This document shows, one piece after another, positions 53,854 to 62,124 of a stretch of 64,000 bases of DNA; position 1 is the first letter of the stretch; every line of letters begins with the position of its first letter. The notes beneath the pieces were generated by a model that saw only the letters and a program-made list of their open reading frames with translations, was not told where the DNA came from and searched no databases. This DNA is from an uncultured Spirochaetaceae bacterium (GTDB lineage: Bacteria > Spirochaetota > Spirochaetia > Sphaerochaetales > Sphaerochaetaceae), in contig CALXYN010000001.1 of assembly GCA_944392975.1 (NCBI GenBank), positions 1 to 64,000 of the forward strand. Reading direction: 5' to 3'. The translations under genes were made by a program, and so were the position numbers.

Positions 53854-55293
53854 ATGGTCAGATGTGATGTTTTTGAACCTTTAAGGTATGAGGGTGGTGG
53901 AAGTCTGGAAATACATGGAGAACGGATTAGCTACCATACTGTAAGCGAAGATACTGTATTTTATGATGGCTGCGGAAAGCCAATAGCATCTGTCTTTTCC
54001 TTCTCGTATTTCAGAAATGATGTCCCTAATCCGGAAAATAGACCTGTAATATTTGCTTTTAATGGTGGCCCCGGGACATCATCGTTCATGCTTCATGCAG
54101 GTTTTCTGGGAACAAAGAGGGTTTCATACTCAGAGGACGTCGACTCAGTTTCCGGACTTCCTCCCTATGCAGTTTCTGATAACATGGATTGCCTTCTGGA
54201 CACTGCAGATATAGTGCTCTACGATCCGGTAGGAACAGGATTCGGAACGCTCCTTGATGAATCAAAGAAAGAGGAGTTCTTCGGCATTGAAAAAGATGCT
54301 GAGATTTTCCTTTGCTTTGTTGAGAAATGGTTGCAGCGATATAACAGATGGCTGAGTCCGAAATACGTCATTGGCGAAAGCTATGGTTGCACAAGAGCTG
54401 CAACAGCTGCTGGCATTGCAACACGGAGAAGCCCTTACAGAAGCTATGATTTTGCCTTTGATGGTATTGTTTTCATTGGCAGTACGGTTACGACAGGAAA
54501 ATATTTTTCCAGAGAAGTTCCTGTAGAACCTTCTGTTCTTAGTATCCCGTCCCTTGCGGCAGTTAACTGGTATCACAATACGGACCACTCAACACCTGTT
54601 GGAAAATGGGTTGAGGAGGCAAAGAATTTTGCTGATTCTGAGTACCTTCTGGCCCTGTATCTTGGAAGAAGACTTGAGGCAGAGAAAAAGGTGGATATAC
54701 AGAAGAAACTGATGTATTACACAGGAGTTTCAGAAGAATATCTGAAGGAACATGGTATGCGTATTGATGTTCTTTCATACAGAAGCGAGGTGATAAAAAA
54801 TAAGGGAAGAAGTGTCTCCAAGCTCGATGCAAGACTTACAAGACCTCTTTATGAGCCTGAGACTGATGAATATACATACTTACGGGATCCGGATGCCATT
54901 TCAAAAGGCAAGTACAATACAGCCTTTGTCTCTGTTCTGCAGGGAAGCATTTTCCCTGTTCTTGGCATTGAGAATTGTCCTCGTCTCTATGTTCCTTCTG
55001 CTCCACTTAATAAGAAATGGGATTATGAAGCTGAGCTTACTACCGCAAAGCATCTTTATAATGCAATGCAGAGGACACCTGGTATGAGAGCCTTCTTCGC
55101 CAGCGGCTATTATGATATGACTACTGAAATCGGTGTGACAGAATACATGCTTGATCATGCTTCTTTGCCATCTGAGAGGGTGTTCCATAAAGGATATTCT
55201 TCAGGTCATATGATTTACATTGGAAATGATACATGCAGGGAGCTTTCTGAGGATATCAGGGTTTTCATTAATGGAAGATGTCCGGTAAAATGA
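53854..55293 (+). CDS. S10-like serine carboxypeptidase family protein
   Basis: About 479 residues. Oxyanion region FAFNGGPGTSSFML, nucleophile Ser in VIGESYG, Asp in GYYDMTTEIG and His in GYSSGHMIYIG, in the right order for the alpha/beta-hydrolase S10 triad. No signal peptide is seen, so it may act in the cytoplasm. It trims C-terminal residues from peptides. The ATG at 53854 has AAAGGAGG; a GTG at 53809 is upstream of it. It is followed by a GntR regulator. Confidence 0.85.
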   Translation: MVRCDVFEPLRYEGGGSLEIHGERISYHTVSEDTVFYDGCGKPIASVFSFSYFRNDVPNPENRPVIFAFNGGPGTSSFMLHAGFLGTKRVSYSEDVDSVSGLPPYAVSDNMDCLLDTADIVLYDPVGTGFGTLLDESKKEEFFGIEKDAEIFLCFVEKWLQRYNRWLSPKYVIGESYGCTRAATAAGIATRRSPYRSYDFAFDGIVFIGSTVTTGKYFSREVPVEPSVLSIPSLAAVNWYHNTDHSTPVGKWVEEAKNFADSEYLLALYLGRRLEAEKKVDIQKKLMYYTGVSEEYLKEHGMRIDVLSYRSEVIKNKGRSVSKLDARLTRPLYEPETDEYTYLRDPDAISKGKYNTAFVSVLQGSIFPVLGIENCPRLYVPSAPLNKKWDYEAELTTAKHLYNAMQRTPGMRAFFASGYYDMTTEIGVTEYMLDHASLPSERVFHKGYSSGHMIYIGNDTCRELSEDIRVFINGRCPVK

Positions 55294-55311
55294 TGGCAAG
55301 GAAAAGCAATA

Positions 55312-55950
55312 ATGGAAAAAGCTGAAAAGAACATGAAGGATAGGATTTATCAGTCAATGCTTTCTGATATCCTTCAGGGAATATATGTTCCGGAGGTGCC
55401 ATTTACAGAGAAAGAGCTTACTGAGAAATACGGGATTTCAAAATCTCCAATCCGTGAAGCTTTAATAGAGCTCTGCAATGAAGGTGTGCTCCGTTCAATC
55501 CCAAGATATGGTTACGAGGTTCTGAGAATCAAGGAAAAGGAAGTCAGGGATGCAAAGGCAACCAGGATTCTTCTTGAATGCGGTGCTCTTGACTGCTATT
55601 TTGATAAACTCACGACTGAGCGTTATGAGGAGCTTTTGGAGACAATCAATGCTCCCAGAGATGAAACAGAAGGCCTGTTGTCACATTGGGACAGAAACAG
55701 CCGTTTCCATATTGCTCTGATGGAAAGCTATGGAAATGAATGTCTTACAGATATCCTCAAGAGGCTCATGATTCTCATGAAAAGAGCATATGCACAGTAC
55801 CAGTACAATAAATGGCAGAAGCTTGGATTTCCAGGAACTGCTACAAATCACAGAGAACTTCTGGAAGCAGTCAGAAATGGCGATAAGGAAAAGGCTGTTT
55901 CAATTCTCCGCCGGGATATAGAATCGTTTGATACATCGTTCCTTTCATGA
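55312..55950 (+). CDS. GntR-family transcriptional regulator (FCD domain)
   Basis: 212 residues. The winged helix (about 10-70) includes FTEKELTEKYGISKSPIREA and GVLRSIPRYGYEV. The C-terminal FCD ligand domain (85-205) carries metal-site His/Asp residues (SRFHIALMESYGNE, ATNHRELLEAVRNG). FadR-type regulators sense organic acids or sugar acids. It lies 18 nt after the S10-like gene and may control it or the divergent run. Confidence 0.88.
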   Translation: MEKAEKNMKDRIYQSMLSDILQGIYVPEVPFTEKELTEKYGISKSPIREALIELCNEGVLRSIPRYGYEVLRIKEKEVRDAKATRILLECGALDCYFDKLTTERYEELLETINAPRDETEGLLSHWDRNSRFHIALMESYGNECLTDILKRLMILMKRAYAQYQYNKWQKLGFPGTATNHRELLEAVRNGDKEKAVSILRRDIESFDTSFLS

Positions 55951-56022
55951 GGTGTTTCCTATTCCTTTCCTCCGCGCCAAAGGAGTAGAATATACGCGTA
56001 CATACGCACATGGAGGTGTAAT

Positions 56023-56433
56023 ATGGCAACAAACAAGGTTAGCGGGGATTTTATCCTCAAGATACTTGTAGGTATTCTTTTTGTTGTTATCGGGATTGAG
56101 GGTATTGCAGATTTCGGTGGAAATGCAATTTATGACGAGCTTGATCAGACATTCGATATAATCGTAGGCGTCGTCCTTCTGGTTGCTGGTCTCCTTCTGA
56201 TTGTTCCTTCATTCATCGGAGGAATAAAGGCTTCTTTCACAAAAGTCTCTACGCTTGTCGTCCTTGTCGCCTGGATTATCTTCATAATACTTGAAGATTT
56301 CATTTACGGACTTGGTGGTCTTAATGGTGATGAATGGTTTTTGTGGCTTGAAGATCTGGTTTACCATCTGCTTATTCTTTACTGCATTTACCGTGTAGCA
56401 ACACCAGCTGTCCGCAAGCTTGGAAATAAGTAA
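56023..56433 (+). CDS. Small four-span membrane protein of unknown function
   Basis: 136 residues with about four spans (ILKILVGILFVVIGIEGIAD, IIVGVVLLVAGLLLIVPSFI, VSTLVVLVAWIIFIILEDFI and LVYHLLILYCIYRVA) and little else. GGAGG precedes the ATG; the gene ends one base before the convergent nth stop. I do not recognise a family. Similar small proteins occur in other spirochaetes as I recall, but I cannot confirm this. Confidence 0.7.
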   Translation: MATNKVSGDFILKILVGILFVVIGIEGIADFGGNAIYDELDQTFDIIVGVVLLVAGLLLIVPSFIGGIKASFTKVSTLVVLVAWIIFIILEDFIYGLGGLNGDEWFLWLEDLVYHLLILYCIYRVATPAVRKLGNK

Positions 56434-57123
56434 TCAACGCTGTCGCTGAACACCTTTTTGGGGACATCTGCCGTTTTCCGGGCATTTTGAACAGAAAGGG
56501 GAGACAGGAGTACATACTTTCTGCCCATAGCGTACAAGGAGCTCGTTAAGAGGTATCCAGAAACGCATGGGCAGTATTTCTCTCAGTCTTCTTTCAGTTT
56601 CTTCCGCACTTTTTGTGTCTACCCAGCCCAGACGGTTGGCAATTTCATGAACGTGGCAGTCAACGCAGATTGCAGCTTTTCCATAACCGAGATTGAGAAC
56701 TAGGGAGGCTGTCTTTATACCGACTCCCGGAAGAGACAGAAGTGTCTGTAGCTCATCGGGGACGATGCCCCCATATTCTTCTATGATGATATTCGCTATC
56801 CTTTTCAGGTCCGTGCCTTTCCTTCTGTAAAATCCTGCCGGTTTGATTGTCTCTGCAATTATTTCACTATCCAGAGAGGCTAGCGTTTGAATATCTGGGG
56901 CAATGGCGAACAAGCGTTTTGAGGCTTCCATTGTGACAGAATCCTTCGTTCTCAGACTGATCAGGGTTGAGACAAGCACTCTGTATGGATCGTTGTTCTC
57001 TTCGGCTATCAAACTGACAGACGGAAGTGGAGAACCGAGACTTTCCAGCGTTCTGCTGAAAGAAACGAATATTTCATCAAGATATTTTTCATCAATCATT
57101 TGTCTTAACGTTGACCAAATCAT
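56434..57123 (-). CDS. nth: Endonuclease III
   Basis: 229 residues. Helix-hairpin-helix LLSLPGVGIKTASLVLN with catalytic Lys, then catalytic Asp in AICVDCHVHEIANRLGW. The C-terminal [4Fe-4S] loop is C-x6-C-x2-C-x5-C (VCTPVSPFCSKC then ENGRC). It removes oxidised pyrimidines and nicks abasic sites. Start taken as the ATG at 57123, 6 nt after a weak -10 TAGCTT; an ATG at 57099 is the alternative. It is divergent from the aromatic fusion gene with only 23 bp between starts. Confidence 0.93.
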   Translation of the reverse strand: MIWSTLRQMIDEKYLDEIFVSFSRTLESLGSPLPSVSLIAEENNDPYRVLVSTLISLRTKDSVTMEASKRLFAIAPDIQTLASLDSEIIAETIKPAGFYRRKGTDLKRIANIIIEEYGGIVPDELQTLLSLPGVGIKTASLVLNLGYGKAAICVDCHVHEIANRLGWVDTKSAEETERRLREILPMRFWIPLNELLVRYGQKVCTPVSPFCSKCPENGRCPQKGVQRQR

Positions 57124-57139
57124 CTGGAAAAGCTAGCGT
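57111..57139 (+). promoter_or_regulatory. Promoter of the DAHP synthase-prephenate dehydratase gene (leaderless)
   Basis: TTGACC (57111-57116), 17 bp, TAGCGT (57134-57139), 7 nt to ATG 57147. The GCTAGC (57132-57137) in its -10 is palindromic and is shared with a weak -10 for the divergent nth. Confidence 0.5.
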
Positions 57140-57146
57140 TCTCCGT

Positions 57147-59066
57147 ATGATTGTAATCCTTAAACAGGGTATTACACCCCAGGAAAAAGATAAAGTAAGG
57201 TCCTTTCTTTCAGAGAAGGGATTCATTGTAAAGGAAATCGTCGGACAGCAGGATACAGTACTTGGTGCTGTGGGCAAGGTTTCCATTGATCCCAGAACTG
57301 TCGAACTGATGCCAGGCGTAAGTTCTGTCGTACCTATCTCCAAACCATACAAACTCGCCTCAAGGGAGATGAAGAAGGAAGATACGATAGTACAGGTTGG
57401 CAAAGTTAAGATTGGTGGTAACAGGGTCGCCGTCATTGCCGGTCCTTGTGCTGTCGAGAATTATGACCAGATAATGACAATTGCCGAATCTGTCAGGGAA
57501 GCTGGAGCCGTAATGCTTCGTGGTGGTGCTTTCAAGCCGCGTACAAGCCCTTATGCTTTCCAGGGTCTTGGAGAGGAGGGGCTGAAGCTTCTCAGAAAAG
57601 CAGGAGATGCTTTTGATATGCCTATTACCACGGAAGTTGTATCTCCGTCGGATGTGCAGATGATGGCAGGGTATGTGGATATGTTCCAGATTGGTGCTAG
57701 GAACATGCAGAACTTCGAACTTCTGAAGGAAGTTGGAAAGACTGGTATGCCAGTACTTCTCAAAAGAGGCCTTTCTGCAACCATTGAGGAATGGTTGATG
57801 GCCGCAGAGTATCTGATGGCATCCGGTACTGATCAGGTTGTTCTCTGTGAACGAGGTATAAGAACATTTGAGAAGGCTACGAGAAATACGCTGGACTGTT
57901 CGGCAATCCCTGTGGTGCAGAAGCTTACACATCTGCCGGTAATCGGAGATCCCTCTCATGCAACAGGTATTCGCGACATGGTTGCACCGATGAGCCTTGC
58001 GATTATCGCATCTGGAGCATCGGGCGTTATCGTTGAAGTTCACAACTGTCCGGAAAAGGCACTTTCGGATGGACCGCAGTCTCTTTATCCTTCACAGTTC
58101 AAAAAGCTTGTTCATGACATTCAGGCGCTCTGTCCTGTCGTTGGAAAGAGCCTTGAGAAGATTCCGCGTGTCCTTCCGCAGTCGATGAAGACACAGAAAG
58201 AGGAGAAGGCAGCGGACATGTCATCTGTGGTTGTTGCATTCCAGGGAGTGAGGGGTGCATTCTCCGAACTTGCTGCCAGAAGGTCCTTTGATGAAGATGT
58301 CTCCCTGCTTCCATGCCATACCTTTGCAGAGACATTTGATGCAGTTTCCTCTGGAAAGGCAAAGTACGGTGTGCTTCCTGTTGAGAACACGCTTGGCGGT
58401 ACTGTCTATGACACGCTTGATTTGCTGGCAATGCATCCCGAACTGACCGTTATTGGAGAACAGCAGGTAAGGGTAATGCATAATCTCATCGTTGTTCCTG
58501 GTACAAAGATGGAGGATATCAAAAAGGTATATTCCCATCCGCAGGGAATACAGCAGTGCCGCGCATTCCTCGAGAAAGAGCTGCCAAATGCTGTCAGTAT
58601 TCCGTTCTTCGATACAGCTGGAGCTGTCGAGTATATTGCAAAGCTTGGTGATAAATCCGTTGCTGCCATTGCCGGTGCTCCTGCCGCTCATTACTACGGT
58701 ATGGAAATCCTCAGACAGGGTATCGAGACCAATGCATCCAATTACACAAGATTCTACATTCTTTCCAGAGAGGAGAATGCAGAGCTTTTCAGATCTCAGG
58801 CAGAGCTTAACAAAGCAGCGCTTTCATTCTCTGTCTCCGATGAGCCAGGTGCGTTGATGGATGTCCTCAAACTCATTGCTGATTATGGTGTGAACATGAC
58901 AAAGCTTGAGTCCCGTCCTATTCCAGGAAAACCATGGGAGTATCTTTTCTTTGTTGAGTTGCAGCTTCCTGCTGATAATGACAAGTTTGATAAGCTTGTG
59001 TCAGAGATCAAGGAAAAGACCACATCCTTCAGGATTCTTGGTGTATATACTTCGGTAATCGGATGA
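57147..59066 (+). CDS. Fused DAHP synthase (type I-beta) and prephenate dehydratase with ACT domain
   Basis: About 639 residues. Residues 1-70 are a ferredoxin-like regulatory domain (MIVILKQGITPQEKDKVRSF). DAHP synthase spans about 80-345: AVIAGPCAVEN, RGGAFKPRTSPYAFQG, DPSHATGIRDMV. After a short linker, prephenate dehydratase runs about 360-550 (FQGVRGAFSELAARR, LPVENTLGGTVYDT, NYTRFYIL). The ACT domain ends the protein (EPGALMDVLKLIADYGVNMT, ESRP). The two activities are the first step of aromatic synthesis and the committed step to phenylalanine; the product of one end can inhibit both. No chorismate mutase domain is present. Confidence 0.92.
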   Translation: MIVILKQGITPQEKDKVRSFLSEKGFIVKEIVGQQDTVLGAVGKVSIDPRTVELMPGVSSVVPISKPYKLASREMKKEDTIVQVGKVKIGGNRVAVIAGPCAVENYDQIMTIAESVREAGAVMLRGGAFKPRTSPYAFQGLGEEGLKLLRKAGDAFDMPITTEVVSPSDVQMMAGYVDMFQIGARNMQNFELLKEVGKTGMPVLLKRGLSATIEEWLMAAEYLMASGTDQVVLCERGIRTFEKATRNTLDCSAIPVVQKLTHLPVIGDPSHATGIRDMVAPMSLAIIASGASGVIVEVHNCPEKALSDGPQSLYPSQFKKLVHDIQALCPVVGKSLEKIPRVLPQSMKTQKEEKAADMSSVVVAFQGVRGAFSELAARRSFDEDVSLLPCHTFAETFDAVSSGKAKYGVLPVENTLGGTVYDTLDLLAMHPELTVIGEQQVRVMHNLIVVPGTKMEDIKKVYSHPQGIQQCRAFLEKELPNAVSIPFFDTAGAVEYIAKLGDKSVAAIAGAPAAHYYGMEILRQGIETNASNYTRFYILSREENAELFRSQAELNKAALSFSVSDEPGALMDVLKLIADYGVNMTKLESRPIPGKPWEYLFFVELQLPADNDKFDKLVSEIKEKTTSFRILGVYTSVIG

Positions 59067-59587
59067 TAGCTAGGCCATATGACCGTGTGATGCTTTTCAT
59101 GGGAGTTCTCTCTGTGAGGGAATTCCCTGCATCGCTGAAAAAGGAGCTTGAGGATTTATTTGGCCCGATAGTTCTGCAGACAGAACCTTTTCCTTTTGAC
59201 TTCACAACATATTATGTGCCGGAGATGGGAGAAGGCATCAAACGATTCTTCATTGCCTTTGAGAATCTTATCTCTCCGGATGCGCTCCCTGACGTTAAAA
59301 CAGTGACAAATGAAATCGAAGAAAGATATTCTGAAGATGGAGGACGGAAGATAAATCTTGATCCAGGACTCATCACGGAAGGGAATATCATTCTTGCGAC
59401 GACTAAAAACAGATCTCACAGAATAGCAATCGGCAAGTCCCTCTATGCAGAGGTCACCCTTATTTACCACAGTCATGGATTTGAATCTTTTCCATGGACC
59501 TATGCAGATTACCGTTCAGAAGAGGTTCAGAAGACATTGCTTTTGTTTCGTAAGCAGTACTTATCATTAAGGAAATTGACCAGATAG
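59063..59587 (+). CDS. DUF4416 family protein
   Basis: 174 residues; recognised by DRVMLFMGVLSVREFPASLK, FDFTTYYVPEMGEGIKRFF and KINLDPGLITEGNIILATTK. The family is found mainly in spirochaetes and deltaproteobacteria-like groups and has no known function. The ATG overlaps the preceding stop by 4 nt (ATGA). It is next to the aromatic fusion gene and shares its transcript. The following lipoprotein gene's promoter lies in its last codons. Confidence 0.8.
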   Translation: MIARPYDRVMLFMGVLSVREFPASLKKELEDLFGPIVLQTEPFPFDFTTYYVPEMGEGIKRFFIAFENLISPDALPDVKTVTNEIEERYSEDGGRKINLDPGLITEGNIILATTKNRSHRIAIGKSLYAEVTLIYHSHGFESFPWTYADYRSEEVQKTLLLFRKQYLSLRKLTR

Positions 59588-59604
59588 CCTGTATGAAATG
59601 TATA
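59576..59604 (+). promoter_or_regulatory. Promoter of the small lipoprotein gene (leaderless)
   Basis: TTGACC (59576-59581), 17 bp, TGTATA (59599-59604), 7 nt to ATG. A shifted -10 TATACC (59601-59606) is the alternative. Confidence 0.5.
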
Positions 59605-59611
59605 CCATTAT

Positions 59612-60331
59612 ATGAAGATTTTCCTTCTTCTGCTGATTGGTATCATTTTTCTTTCCTCCTGTTCCTTTGAGCATTGGATAGATGTTCATCTCCTGATTCC
59701 TGAGCCTCATCCATATGAGGTGGCTTTTTCCGAGACCCTTTGGTTCTCTCTTTCGTATTTTGATGGTGAGAAGATTGTCGATAAGCATATTCCCAAAGGA
59801 AAGAGGACGCTGAATGTTCGTGTGAAGGCTGGATCGCTGGCTGTGTTCTCTTTCCGTCCTCTTGGAGAATTGGGTGCTCTCGGGGGCTTTTTCGAACCCG
59901 GGGATGATCACTTTGTGACAATCCTGCCAGAATATGGTTCTTTTGCTGAAATGCTGCTGCGTGCTGCAGAGTACAGGAGCGAACCGGTTTCCAGGCTTTC
60001 CATGAAAAAGGTGCTGTCGTCGGTGCCGGATCTGCAGGCTGTCGATGAATCATCATTCCTGCTTGATATCTTCAATGGTACGCTCGGATATGGAATTTCT
60101 CTCAATGAGAAAACTGCTGTACACTTTGATTCCATTCCTCGTGGAGAGTGGATTTCCGAACGCTATGATATTCCATCATTTTCCGTTGCCTTCAGTGGAG
60201 ATGTTGTCAGTTTCATGCTTTATCCTGGTGTCTACCGCTATGTCCAGAAGGAAATGGAATTGCTTCTTACTATAATCCTCGATGAAAAAGGAGATGCAAG
60301 CATGATGATTTCCAGACTTCCTCTCTGGTGA
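59612..60331 (+). CDS. Lipoprotein of unknown function
   Basis: 239 residues with a short signal and lipobox ending at Cys17 (LSSC). The rest is mostly beta-like with aromatic residues (WFSLSYFDG, FMLYPGVYRYVQ); no family recognised. It lies 24 nt after DUF4416 and 3 nt before the serine dehydratase gene. Probably anchored to a membrane after Lgt modification. Confidence 0.7.
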   Translation: MKIFLLLLIGIIFLSSCSFEHWIDVHLLIPEPHPYEVAFSETLWFSLSYFDGEKIVDKHIPKGKRTLNVRVKAGSLAVFSFRPLGELGALGGFFEPGDDHFVTILPEYGSFAEMLLRAAEYRSEPVSRLSMKKVLSSVPDLQAVDESSFLLDIFNGTLGYGISLNEKTAVHFDSIPRGEWISERYDIPSFSVAFSGDVVSFMLYPGVYRYVQKEMELLLTIILDEKGDASMMISRLPLW

Positions 60332-60334
60332 GAG

Positions 60335-61576
60335 GTGAATATATTGCCAAGATTTGCTAGACTTCAGGCCATGGAATCCCTGAGAGAATTGTATCGTATA
60401 GGCTACGGGCCATCGTCATCCCATACAATGGGTCCAAGAATGGCCACAGAGATGTTCGCGGCATCGCACCCTGAAGCAAAAAAAGTCAAAGCAGAGCTCT
60501 TCGGTTCTCTTGCAGCAACAGGAAAAGGGCATCTTACAGATCAGGCAATCAGGGAGGCTTTTGCTGAAAGGCATATTGAGACGGAGATTTACTGGTTCCC
60601 GGATATAGAGAAACCTTTCCATCCAAATGCTCTTACTATAACGGAACTTCAGCCAGAAGCTGCATCAGAAACCTACTATTCGGTTGGGGGTGGAAAGGTC
60701 GTTCGAGAAGGTGATGAAGCGAGTGCGGTTTTTGAACCTTATCCCAATGATGAAGTGGGAACGATGTCCCGATTATTGAAGTTCTGTGACGAACATGGAT
60801 ATCAGATCTGGGAAACGGCTATCGAATTTGAAGGTGAAGAGATTCTTGATTACATGGCAGAGATATGGTCTGTAATGAAGGATTCAATTAAACGCGGCCT
60901 TGACGCGGAAGGTGTCCTTCCTGGGGGCCTTCATCTGCAGAGAAAGGCCTGTCAGTCCTTTGCCAAATCCAAGGATTTCACTGGTTCATTGGGGAATGCT
61001 GCCCATGCTTTTGCTTTTGCCCTTGCAGTTTCAGAGGAAAATGCGGGAGGTGGAAAAATCGTCACAGCACCTACTTGTGGAAGCTGTGGGGTTCTTCCTG
61101 GAGTCCTTTTCCATCTTATGCAGGAATATGATCTTCCTGAAATAAGGGTTCTCAGAGCTCTTCTTACAGCAGGACTTGTAGGAAATCTTGTTAAGACTAA
61201 TGGTTCAATTTCTGGTGCAGAGGTTGGTTGTCAGGGAGAGATTGGGGTTGCCTGTGCAATGGCTGGTGCTGCTGCGGCTCAGCTTACAGGAGGGACTATC
61301 AGGCAAATTGAGTATGCTGCGGAGATGGGATTGGAACATCATCTTGGGCTTACCTGCGATCCTCTTATGGGGCTTGTGCAGATTCCTTGCATAGAGCGCA
61401 ATGCGATGGCCTGTATGAGAGCCATTGATCACGCAACATATGCCATTATGGGCGATGGCAGACATAAGATATCCTTCGACGATGTCGTTGAGGTGATGAT
61501 GGAAACAGGGCATGCACTTCCTTCTCTTTACAGAGAGACTTCAATGGGTGGTCTTGCCCGTATCCATGAAATATAG
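60335..61576 (+). CDS. sdaA: L-serine ammonia-lyase, iron-sulfur type
   Basis: 413 residues with beta (about 13-160) and alpha (about 190-405) parts in one chain. Family marks: GPSSSHTMGPRMA near the start, TAPTCGSCGVLPG, GCQGEIGVACAMA and CDPLMGLVQIPCIERNA, which supply the [4Fe-4S] cysteines. It turns L-serine into pyruvate and ammonia. The start is uncertain: GTG at 60335, TTG at 60344 (7 nt after GAGGTG) or ATG at 60371 (no ribosome site). Together with CyuA it points to amino-acid catabolism to pyruvate. Confidence 0.92.
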   Translation: MNILPRFARLQAMESLRELYRIGYGPSSSHTMGPRMATEMFAASHPEAKKVKAELFGSLAATGKGHLTDQAIREAFAERHIETEIYWFPDIEKPFHPNALTITELQPEAASETYYSVGGGKVVREGDEASAVFEPYPNDEVGTMSRLLKFCDEHGYQIWETAIEFEGEEILDYMAEIWSVMKDSIKRGLDAEGVLPGGLHLQRKACQSFAKSKDFTGSLGNAAHAFAFALAVSEENAGGGKIVTAPTCGSCGVLPGVLFHLMQEYDLPEIRVLRALLTAGLVGNLVKTNGSISGAEVGCQGEIGVACAMAGAAAAQLTGGTIRQIEYAAEMGLEHHLGLTCDPLMGLVQIPCIERNAMACMRAIDHATYAIMGDGRHKISFDDVVEVMMETGHALPSLYRETSMGGLARIHEI

Positions 61577-61870
61577 TCAGAGCGAGATATCCGTCGGAGA
61601 TTTCGGTACCATCCAGGAAGCCTGTGATGGTAGTTCGTGTCCATGTGTGATGGCAAGAATCACAATCTTCTTTTCGCTTACTCTGCAAAGAAGTCTGTAG
61701 TCTCCAATCCTGTACTGCCAGCGTTTGCTGCCGCCAAGAGAAGTTCCTGTTGTCTTCGGATTGTCCAGAGGAAGAAGGTGGCGGATTATCCAGCCGCGTA
61801 TCAGGGTCGCTGTGATTGCATCAAACCCTTCCAGTTCGTTCTTTGCTCTTATGGAAAGTTCAGTCCTCAT
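61577..61870 (-). CDS. RelE/ParE-family toxin
   Basis: 97 residues, RelE-like: NELEGFDAITATLIRGWIIR, GSKRWQYRIGDYRLLCRV and ILAITHGHE. RelE-type toxins cleave mRNA in the ribosome, ParE-type poison gyrase; I cannot tell which. It follows the antitoxin with an 11-nt overlap and faces the serine dehydratase gene end to end (adjacent stops). Confidence 0.82.
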   Translation of the reverse strand: MRTELSIRAKNELEGFDAITATLIRGWIIRHLLPLDNPKTTGTSLGGSKRWQYRIGDYRLLCRVSEKKIVILAITHGHELPSQASWMVPKSPTDISL

Positions 61871-62066
61871 TTTCTGTTATCTCCTCTGTCTGAGGATTCT
61901 TTTTGTATTCTTCCAGTGCCTTTTTATAGGTTTCTAGATCGAAATCCGTTTCAATCCTTGAAAGAACCGTCTGCCTTATCATTTCAGACATATTCATATT
62001 GTTCAGCTCTGCATATTTCCTGAAAAGAACAGCATCTTCATCCGGAATACGAAGTGAGATAATCAT
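61860..62066 (-). CDS. RHH-type antitoxin (RelB/DUF6290-like)
   Basis: 68 residues, starting MIISLRIPDEDAVLFRKYAE, a ribbon-helix-helix type N-terminus, and an acidic C-terminal tail (YKKNPQTEEITENED) that would wrap the toxin. AGGAGG is 7 nt before the ATG at 62066; a longer frame opens at 62180 but is not supported. Gene order antitoxin-toxin with overlap is standard; it should repress its own promoter. Confidence 0.82.
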   Translation of the reverse strand: MIISLRIPDEDAVLFRKYAELNNMNMSEMIRQTVLSRIETDFDLETYKKALEEYKKNPQTEEITENED

Positions 62067-62124
62067 CCGAGAACCTCCTGAATTACAGAGTATTACAACA
62101 TCAGTTCGTTTGCAATATTTTTCA

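Noticed and set aside
57360-58043. A 227-codon minus-strand frame in the DAHP synthase domain
   Set aside because: Antisense of a conserved domain; its His/Cys-rich composition is a by-product.
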